Shown one piece after another: positions 59,100 through 64,000 of a stretch of DNA of 64,000 nt. Within the stretch, counting starts at the first letter, position 1; every line of letters begins with the position of its first letter. Source of the stretch: Nitrospirota bacterium (lineage in GTDB: Bacteria > Nitrospirota > Nitrospiria > Nitrospirales > Nitrospiraceae). The notes under the pieces are model-generated. The model did no database searches. It saw only the letters and a list, made by a program, of their open reading frames with translations, and was not told where the DNA came from. The translations under genes were made by a program, and so were the position numbers. The DNA lies in contig NSIK01000016.1 of assembly GCA_002737345.1 (NCBI GenBank), positions 109,096-173,095 on the forward strand, in the 5' to 3' direction.

Positions 59100-59420
59100 G
59101 GTTCCCCGGATCGCCCCCCAGCTTCCTCTCCAGTTGATTAGTCCCATCACGTGGGGACGGACGACTCCGTTATTGGCCTGTCCCGCTCGGCTGCTGCCTG
59201 GCGATGTCTGGGTTTCGCGGAGGGGCCGGCAATTGACGGGGATGCAGGCAGCCTCATATCGATCATGTCGAAGTGTCGACGGTCGTTTTCGCCTAGCGCG
59301 TTCGCGTCTTTGCGTAGCCGCCGGTTGACAGGGCGCGAAGCGCTCCACTAGACTGCCAGCTCCCGATGGGATCCGAGAGAGCATCAGATTAATTAGGTAT
59401 ACAGGGAGGCCCGAATCCGG
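59100..59420. other. Gap holding a strong promoter for the small basic protein
   Basis: Within 320 gene-free bases the only clear element is a promoter, TTGACA (59325-59330) and TAGACT (59349-59354) with an 18-base spacer, serving the gene at 59421 (leader about 60 bases with AGGGAGG at 59402-59408). Confidence 0.5.
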
Positions 59421-59624
59421 ATGGCGAAAACAACGGCGAGTGAATCGGACGAAACCAGATTGAAAAAAAAGGTGGCGGAGAAGTTGGCCGGCCACAAGGA
59501 TCCTAAGGTGGATGACGCGTTGCGTTCGCTGAAGAAGCGGCTGCGGCGGACACAACGGAAGCGGCGGACAGTCGTGTTACGCAAGAAGAACTCTGCGAGC
59601 AAGAAAACGGCCGCAAAGAAGTAG
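59421..59624 (+). CDS. Small highly basic protein (67 aa)
   Basis: 67 residues, about a third lysine and arginine: KKKVAEKLAGHKDPKVDDAL, RSLKKRLRRTQRKRRTVVLR and a KKNSASKKTAAKK tail. It is likely nucleic-acid binding, but no known fold is certain. It has a strong promoter and a good GGGAGG site, so it is probably well expressed. The HEAT-repeat gene follows 44 bases later. Confidence 0.7.
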   Translation: MAKTTASESDETRLKKKVAEKLAGHKDPKVDDALRSLKKRLRRTQRKRRTVVLRKKNSASKKTAAKK

Positions 59625-59674
59625 GCACTGCGGCAAGATCGTTGACGGGCGAGTGAATTATTAAGGTAGTGCCA

Positions 59675-60493
59675 ATGGAACAAGCGGGATCTAAAGAAGA
59701 GCAGGCGACGCCGACCGTTGCAGAGACGGTGAGCGACGAATTGACCGATCAGGTGGCGGCTGATTTTACCGGCGAGTCTCCGGCCACGGGTGTGCCGACG
59801 GCGCAACTGACGGAAGAGGTCGTTCTTGAAGAAGAAAAGGTCAAAGATGAGATCGAGATCCAGATCGATCTGCTCAAGGATCCTGATTGGGTCGTGCGCC
59901 GCGAGGCGGCCATCACGCTCGGTGAAATGGGTGATGACCGTTGTGTGGCGCCGTTGTGCAGTGCCTTACGCGACGGTGACTGGCAAGTCAGAGACGTGGC
60001 GATCGAGGGGCTAGGTCAAATCGGTTCTCCCGCTGTCGAACTGTTGATCAGGTTGCTTCGCGATTGGGACGTGCGGAAATACGTGATCACGGCGCTCGGG
60101 AAGATTCGCGATGAGCGCGTCCTCGATCCCTTGATGCTGCAGCTGAAAAATGACGAGTTCAAAGACGATGCGACCAATGCCCTTGTCGAGCTTGGCGCTC
60201 CGTCGGTCTCTCGTCTGGTCGTCGCGCTCAAGGACAAAGATGAGATGGTCCAGAAGCAGGCCATCATGGCCCTGGGCCGGATCAAGAGTGCCGAGGCAAT
60301 CGATCCCCTTATTGGCATGCTCACTGACAAAGATTGGTTTACCCGTTTGACTGCAGCGGCGGCGCTTGAGGCGATCGGCGATGATCGGGGCCGTGATGCG
60401 ATTAAGCCGTTGATGAAAGATCCGGACATGGTGGTGCGGATGCGGGTGGAGCGGATCTTAGCGAAGTGGAAGAAGCAGACCGCCAAGGCTTAG
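59675..60493 (+). CDS. HEAT-repeat protein (272 aa)
   Basis: 272 residues. After an acidic, unstructured start of about 65 residues, five to six HEAT/PBS-lyase-type repeats follow, with the recurring pattern DPDWVVRREAAITLGEMGDD, RDGDWQVRDVAIEGLGQIGS and DKDEMVQKQAIMALGRIKSA. These form a curved helical scaffold for protein binding. A bilin lyase role, known for some relatives, is unlikely without phycobiliproteins here. An ATG with AAGG eight bases before it is chosen. Confidence 0.82.
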   Translation: MEQAGSKEEQATPTVAETVSDELTDQVAADFTGESPATGVPTAQLTEEVVLEEEKVKDEIEIQIDLLKDPDWVVRREAAITLGEMGDDRCVAPLCSALRDGDWQVRDVAIEGLGQIGSPAVELLIRLLRDWDVRKYVITALGKIRDERVLDPLMLQLKNDEFKDDATNALVELGAPSVSRLVVALKDKDEMVQKQAIMALGRIKSAEAIDPLIGMLTDKDWFTRLTAAAALEAIGDDRGRDAIKPLMKDPDMVVRMRVERILAKWKKQTAKA

Positions 60494-60496
60494 CAG

Positions 60497-60943
60497 TTAG
60501 CGATTTATCTGCCGGTCGATCTCTCGTTCAATCTCGTCGATCTTTTTCATCGACACCAGTTTCCTCATCGACATTTCCCGCTTGATTTCCCGGATCTTCC
60601 CCGCGAGCGATTTCAGGGGGAGGCTCGTTTCGTCATGTTTGGCGCCAGCGGTCGCCTCCTCCAGCGTGTCCGCCGCCGCGCCTAATTGCTTGGCGGCTTC
60701 TCCGAAGTTTTTTTCCAAGAGTTCTGATTTCGCTTGGACGACCCGTGATTTCCCGTCGATCAGGGCTTGCCGCTTGCGAAGGTCTCCCATCGTGGTGTCG
60801 TAAATATTCCTGGACAGGGTTGTGATTGAACGCTGAAGGTCCAAGACCTTGTGTTGCAACGTGCCGACCGGACGTTGGCCGAGATAGAATCCGAGGCCAA
60901 AGAACGTGGCGGCCATGATGAAGGCTCCGAGAAGTTTCAACAT
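60497..60943 (-). CDS. Membrane-anchored coiled-coil protein (148 aa)
   Basis: 148 residues: one N-terminal helix (LGAFIMAATFFGLGFYLGQR) and then a long, mostly coiled-coil cytoplasmic or periplasmic part (VLDLQRSITTLSRNIYDTTM, KSELLEKNFGEAAKQLGAAA, IREIKREMSMRKLVSMKKID). AAAGGA lies seven bases before the ATG. It follows the large HEAT protein gene by 16 bases on the same strand and may work with it. Family unknown. Confidence 0.65.
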   Translation of the reverse strand: MLKLLGAFIMAATFFGLGFYLGQRPVGTLQHKVLDLQRSITTLSRNIYDTTMGDLRKRQALIDGKSRVVQAKSELLEKNFGEAAKQLGAAADTLEEATAGAKHDETSLPLKSLAGKIREIKREMSMRKLVSMKKIDEIEREIDRQINR

Positions 60944-60959
60944 CACGTGGTCCTTTCGG

Positions 60960-62372
60960 TTAATGGGCTTTGGGGGCGGTTGCGGGACGGCGGAGCTGTT
61001 GGAGCAGGCTGCCAGCAGCCGCCAGACGAATGGCGACGTCCGAGTCTTGTAATCCTTTTTTGAGCAACGGCATCACAGGGGCGGCGCTCTTGCCCAGGGC
61101 TTTTATCGCCAAGAGCCTGGGTTGGGGCTGCTGGTCTTGCAGCAGTGCCTGTAGGACGACGACGGCTTGCTTGTCGGAGGTGGCGGCTAGGGCATGGGCT
61201 GCCGCGGCACGGATCGAGGGGTCTGGGTGTCTGGCCAAGTCTGCAGCGAGCAAGACCGCCGATGTGTCGCCTAGCCTGAGCAGCCCTTCCACGGCACTGG
61301 CCCGCACCTGCATGTTAGCATCGCGTGTTAGGGTTTGTAACAACGGCCGGTTCTCTCGAATGCCCAGCTTGCCAAGACTTGCGGCTGCGACGGCGCGGAC
61401 CCTGCTGGCTTCATCGCTCAATGCATGAGTGAGGGGTGCGACTCCGCCTGCTTGTCCATAGTCTCCCAATGCTCCGGCGGCGAAAGCGCGGACCGAGGGC
61501 TCCGGATCGTAGACGCCTTGGCTTAGGACCGATAGGCTTGAGGGCCGTTTCAGCTGTCCCAACATTCCCAAGGCCGCCATCCGGATATCAGCGTCCGGTA
61601 ACGTTGCCGCGCCGGTGAGGTCGGTTAGCATGTCGTGTTTGCCCAGCCGGTAGAGCGCAGCATAGGCGAACACGGCTTCCGGCCCGTCATCAGTCCTGGC
61701 GATGGCGATGAGCTGGGGCATGATGGCTGTGACCTTGGCCTCGCTCAGCGCGGTCATGGCGGCAATTCGTACGGTCGGCGTCACGTCGTTGAGCGCTCGG
61801 AGCAGGGGGCCTGATTTGCTTGCAAGTCCGGCTTTGCCGATTGCTTTGGCGGCGCGAGCCCGCACCAGGACGGAGCTGTCGAGTAAGCCGTCTTCCAGGA
61901 TGGCTTGTGTTTCTGGGAGGCCGAGCTCAGCCAGTACTGTGTAGGCCGCGATCCGGACATATTCCTGTGAGTCGCGGACATGGCTGGTCACAAAACTGAG
62001 GGCAAGGGGCCGTAGGAGAGTCGGGTCATCCTGCCTGTCGGTTGGCACTAACCGTTGATAGAGGGTGAAGGCTTCTTCTGGCCGTCCCAGCTTCAGGGAA
62101 CTGTGGAAGGCGAGGCGTATGAGCGGATTTGAGGGGGTGCCCTGTGGCGGGATCGATTGCCAGAGTTTCAAGACCCGGTCGTAGTTGGCATGTTTGAAGG
62201 CGTCTGTCGCCTCACGCTCAATGGTTGAGTTGCCGGGTGGCGTGCCTGCGTTCGCTGAGGCCAGGGCTACGATGCTCGTGCTGAAGATGAGCCCCCCGAG
62301 CAGATAGAGCCCCGTCGCAATGGTGTTGAGAGCGGGGTGCTGCGCCTGTTTGGCGTGCCGGTTAGTTACCAT
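60960..62372 (-). CDS. Large HEAT-repeat exported protein (470 aa)
   Basis: 470 residues. A hydrophobic signal-like segment near residues 15-40 (TIATGLYLLGGLIFSTSIVA) suggests export or anchoring. A TPR-like part follows (FKHANYDRVLKLWQSI), and then about ten HEAT repeats covering residues 110-460, such as VLVRARAAKAIGKAGLASKS, TVRIAAMTALSEAKVTAIMP and SVRAFAAGALGDYGQAGGVA. It is a scaffold, probably in the periplasm or at the membrane. It starts one base after the stop of the deleted phosphorylase gene, so the two are cotranscribed. Confidence 0.78.
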   Translation of the reverse strand: MVTNRHAKQAQHPALNTIATGLYLLGGLIFSTSIVALASANAGTPPGNSTIEREATDAFKHANYDRVLKLWQSIPPQGTPSNPLIRLAFHSSLKLGRPEEAFTLYQRLVPTDRQDDPTLLRPLALSFVTSHVRDSQEYVRIAAYTVLAELGLPETQAILEDGLLDSSVLVRARAAKAIGKAGLASKSGPLLRALNDVTPTVRIAAMTALSEAKVTAIMPQLIAIARTDDGPEAVFAYAALYRLGKHDMLTDLTGAATLPDADIRMAALGMLGQLKRPSSLSVLSQGVYDPEPSVRAFAAGALGDYGQAGGVAPLTHALSDEASRVRAVAAASLGKLGIRENRPLLQTLTRDANMQVRASAVEGLLRLGDTSAVLLAADLARHPDPSIRAAAAHALAATSDKQAVVVLQALLQDQQPQPRLLAIKALGKSAAPVMPLLKKGLQDSDVAIRLAAAGSLLQQLRRPATAPKAH

Positions 62373-62373
62373 G

Positions 62374-62907
62374 TCAGGGGGTCCGCACCATAGCCGGCGC
62401 ATAGAGATGGTCGACGTATTCTTTGACCATGCGTTTCGTGCAGAAGCGCGGCGCGTTGGTCCGGATACTTTCCTTGACGAGCTGCATCCAGCCGCGGGGT
62501 GTGCCATCCATGTCTCGTTGATAGAAGAGGGGAATGGCCTCTTGTTCCAACATGCGGTAGAGCTGGTCCGCATCATGCTGGTCTTGCGCCTGGAGGTCTT
62601 GGTTTCCGGTTAAGGGTTCAATGCCCCATCCGTTGGCTCCGTTGTAGCCTTCTTTCCACCAGCCATCGAGGACGCTGAGGTTGATGACGCCGTTGAGCGC
62701 GGCTTTTTGTCCGCTCGTGCCGCTCGCTTCCAGGGGGAAGCGCGGGTTGTGATGCGTCAAGATCCAGAGGGTCGGATCGATGTATTGGAATAGCCCGCGG
62801 GCTTCCGGGGTCCAACTCCACCAGAGGTTGTGGGCCAATTCCAGCAGGCGCGAAAGCCCGGCTGGGATGCCCTTCGGCCCATCGGCTGTTGTCTGCGGAA
62901 TGTCCAC
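62374..62907 (-). CDS. Internally deleted alpha-glucan phosphorylase (N- and C-terminal parts fused)
   Basis: 177 residues that match an alpha-glucan (glycogen) phosphorylase of the DUF3417 type but only at the two ends. Residues up to about 56 (LLELAHNLWWSWTPEARGLF, HHNP) fit the N-terminal domain. From about 57 on the sequence jumps to the C-terminal catalytic region: RFPLEASGTSGQKAALNGVI with the PLP lysine K68, LDGWWKEGYNGANGWGIEPL and RGWMQLVKESIRTNAPRF. A full family member is around 820-850 residues, so roughly 600 are missing, in frame. The N-terminal domain and half of the active site are gone, so phosphorylase activity is very unlikely. The first start at 62940 is also possible. Confidence 0.75.
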   Translation of the reverse strand: MDIPQTTADGPKGIPAGLSRLLELAHNLWWSWTPEARGLFQYIDPTLWILTHHNPRFPLEASGTSGQKAALNGVINLSVLDGWWKEGYNGANGWGIEPLTGNQDLQAQDQHDADQLYRMLEQEAIPLFYQRDMDGTPRGWMQLVKESIRTNAPRFCTKRMVKEYVDHLYAPAMVRTP

Positions 62908-62979
62908 TGCACCTCCCGATTGCTGATATGGAGTCTGCACTATCCTGAGAGGATCGCCACGTTCGATTGGCGAGAACGA

Positions 62980-63825
62980 TTAGGCGTGACCGGCTTTATG
63001 CCAGGACGTCCATTCGTCGGAGAAGGCCACGGAGGCGTAGCGTTCGCCCAGAATTTTCGCCACTCGATTCATGAGCTTGGTGAGTTGCTGCGCATCATCA
63101 GAAGGGAGATCCTGCCGGAATCGCGGGTGGAGGCCCCAGCGAGTTTCGACTTCTTCCCCTGTGATAGTCGACATGACGCTGACGAGCTTGATCTCCGTCC
63201 CTGTCGGCCCCTGGGGCTCTGGTAGGGCAGCTTGGGCTGCTGCCACGATCGATGGGCTGGCGGCTTCGGCGGTGGTTGGCGGCGCGTCTCCGGCTAAGAT
63301 CGCCTTGATGGCCGGAATCACGGCGTTCGCGCAGAGCGTGGCGGCGGAAGAGACCTGCGCGTTTCCCGCGATGCCCATCGCTTCGGCGACTCGTCGGCCA
63401 AAGTCTTTCAGCATCTCATCCTTCGTAGGATTACTCTCGGTGACCAGGAAGCGATAGCGCTCATAGGCCTGCCGGCTTTCCGCGACCGCCGCACCGACGG
63501 TGAGCATGATTTCTGTTTGGTCGGCGCCGCTGCCAAATGCCGGTTCGAGCACGTTTTTTAATTGCAGGCTGACTGCGTCTTCAAGACTATCCATGAACTG
63601 AGGCTGCTCTTTGATCGGCAAGAACAAGATGGAAAGCCGGTCGGTGAGATTGAACATGACTTTGAGAAACTCAAGATAGATTTCCCATTCCTCGTGGCGC
63701 TTCAATTTCAAGGCCCGCTCGGGGGCATTCCGTTTCATGACGGTCACGGATTCGCCTGCGACGGCCAGGATCAATTCGGCGATCCCGCGGAGCTCTTCGC
63801 TGTATGGATTTTTTGACGTTCCCAC
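62980..63825 (-). CDS. Hypothetical protein upstream of the deleted phosphorylase (281 aa)
   Basis: 281 residues, soluble-looking, with a helical N-terminal half (EELRGIAELILAVAGESVTV, RHEEWEIYLEFLKVMFNLTD, FMDSLEDAVSLQLKNVLEPA) and a middle rich in alanine and proline. The end has SVMSTITGEEVETRWGLHPR. No cofactor or membrane motif. The GTG at 63825 is chosen: GAGGTGAT, an eight-base match to the 16S anti-Shine-Dalgarno complement, precedes it. The ATG at 63852 overlaps a TATAAT box. Family unknown. Confidence 0.65.
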   Translation of the reverse strand: MGTSKNPYSEELRGIAELILAVAGESVTVMKRNAPERALKLKRHEEWEIYLEFLKVMFNLTDRLSILFLPIKEQPQFMDSLEDAVSLQLKNVLEPAFGSGADQTEIMLTVGAAVAESRQAYERYRFLVTESNPTKDEMLKDFGRRVAEAMGIAGNAQVSSAATLCANAVIPAIKAILAGDAPPTTAEAASPSIVAAAQAALPEPQGPTGTEIKLVSVMSTITGEEVETRWGLHPRFRQDLPSDDAQQLTKLMNRVAKILGERYASVAFSDEWTSWHKAGHA

Positions 63826-63850
63826 AATCACCTCGTAAAAAAGAAGCACC

Positions 63851-63880
63851 ATTATATACAGGTTGCTGCTCGCTCTCCAA
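63851..63880 (-). promoter_or_regulatory. Candidate promoter of the 281-residue hypothetical protein gene
   Basis: Minus strand TATAAT (63856-63851) with TTGGAG (63880-63875) 18 bases upstream. The expected start site is near 63844, leaving a leader of about 19 bases that holds the GAGGTGAT ribosome site. Confidence 0.5.
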
Positions 63881-63893
63881 GAGTTGTCTGTAT

Positions 63894-64000
63894 GGCAGGA
63901 TGCTGAAAAAGTCCGCCAGCATCGTTCTCACCTCGTTCTGGCCCTCAACATACCCTAAAAGGTACGTTGAGGGTTCTTACTTGCTGCGGCCTTGCTGGAT
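63894..64000. repeat. Palindromic intergenic repeat, copy 4 (runs off the window)
   Basis: GCAGGATGCTGAAAAAGTCC then GCCAGCATCGTTCTCACCTC, the core CCTCAACATACCCTAAAAGG with TACGTTGAGGG, and CTTGCTGCGGCCTTGCTGGA at the edge. It is the best-preserved left half in the window; its right end is outside. Confidence 0.75.

Noticed and set aside
1..64000. CRISPR array, rRNA operon, intact insertion sequence or prophage
   Set aside because: No evenly spaced direct repeats, no rRNA-like sequence and no intact transposase, integrase or phage structural gene were seen.

Overview
The window looks like chromosomal DNA from a nitrite-oxidiser-type member of the Nitrospirota, most likely Nitrospira itself. 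This is inferred from gene content: two-subunit pyruvate carboxylase, a HemE/HemH/HemY haem operon, several small cytochrome, cupredoxin and ferredoxin proteins, two sigma-54-type response regulators, and moderately high GC with dense, short-spaced genes on both strands. No 16S gene or amoA/nxr marker is present, so the assignment rests on resemblance only. The window is mostly housekeeping and conserved-hypothetical DNA, with no CRISPR array, prophage or intact insertion sequence.

Layout. 1-2.6 kb: an amidohydrolase cut by the left edge, a mono-haem DUF3365-type protein and a PLP aminotransferase, all on minus, then a plus-strand CPBP membrane protease. 4.3-10.6 kb (minus): an SDR-type epimerase, a very large MFS-acyltransferase-acyl-ACP synthetase fusion and a MutS-like ATPase. 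10.7-13.4 kb: prmA, a MOSC protein, HU and a methyltransferase. 13.7-24.2 kb (minus): an alpha/beta hydrolase, a haem-copper-oxidase-like or NnrS-like membrane protein, thiD, tenA, a lipoprotein hydrolase, pycB and pycA, an IPT/TIG protein, a PstS-like binding protein and an FmdB zinc ribbon. 24.3-26.3 kb: small hypothetical genes and a DMT transporter. 26.4-31.6 kb: a fatty acid desaturase, then hemE-hemH-hemY. 31.8-37.7 kb: mazG, a DUF1844 protein and an NtrY/NtrX pair. 37.9-43.4 kb: purMN, tRNA-Ala with a decayed serine recombinase against it, yqeY, glutathione peroxidase and htpX. 43.6-46.8 kb: a cupredoxin, a squalene/phytoene synthase and a four-gene ferredoxin cluster. 47-53.7 kb: tRNA-Pro, apt, a DksA-like protein, queC, cytochrome c, a second histidine kinase/regulator pair and tRNA-Arg. 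53.9-58.6 kb: a Gld-type ABC exporter operon with a DUF4340 protein. 58.7-64 kb: HEAT-repeat proteins and an internally deleted glycogen phosphorylase.

Genes that plausibly work together: hemE/hemH/hemY make the last steps to haem, which fits the haem proteins nearby. PycA and PycB form one biotin-dependent carboxylase. NtrY/NtrX and the second kinase/regulator pair are two separate signalling systems. The ABC ATPase, permease, GldG-like and DUF4340 proteins form one membrane complex.

The most interesting non-gene signals are: (1) a family of long palindromic intergenic repeats of about 125 bp, whose TAG/TAA edge usually supplies the stop codon of the preceding gene, with one copy collapsed to its two ends; (2) a glycogen phosphorylase with its middle cleanly removed in frame; (3) a frameshifted serine recombinase whose last codons run into the 3' end of tRNA-Ala; (4) several strong promoters whose -10 box lies only 6-10 bases from the start codon, predicting leaderless mRNAs for hemE, a cupredoxin and purM; and (5) a compact uncharacterised ferredoxin cluster. 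Function statements rest on motif and family recognition by eye; no database search was run.
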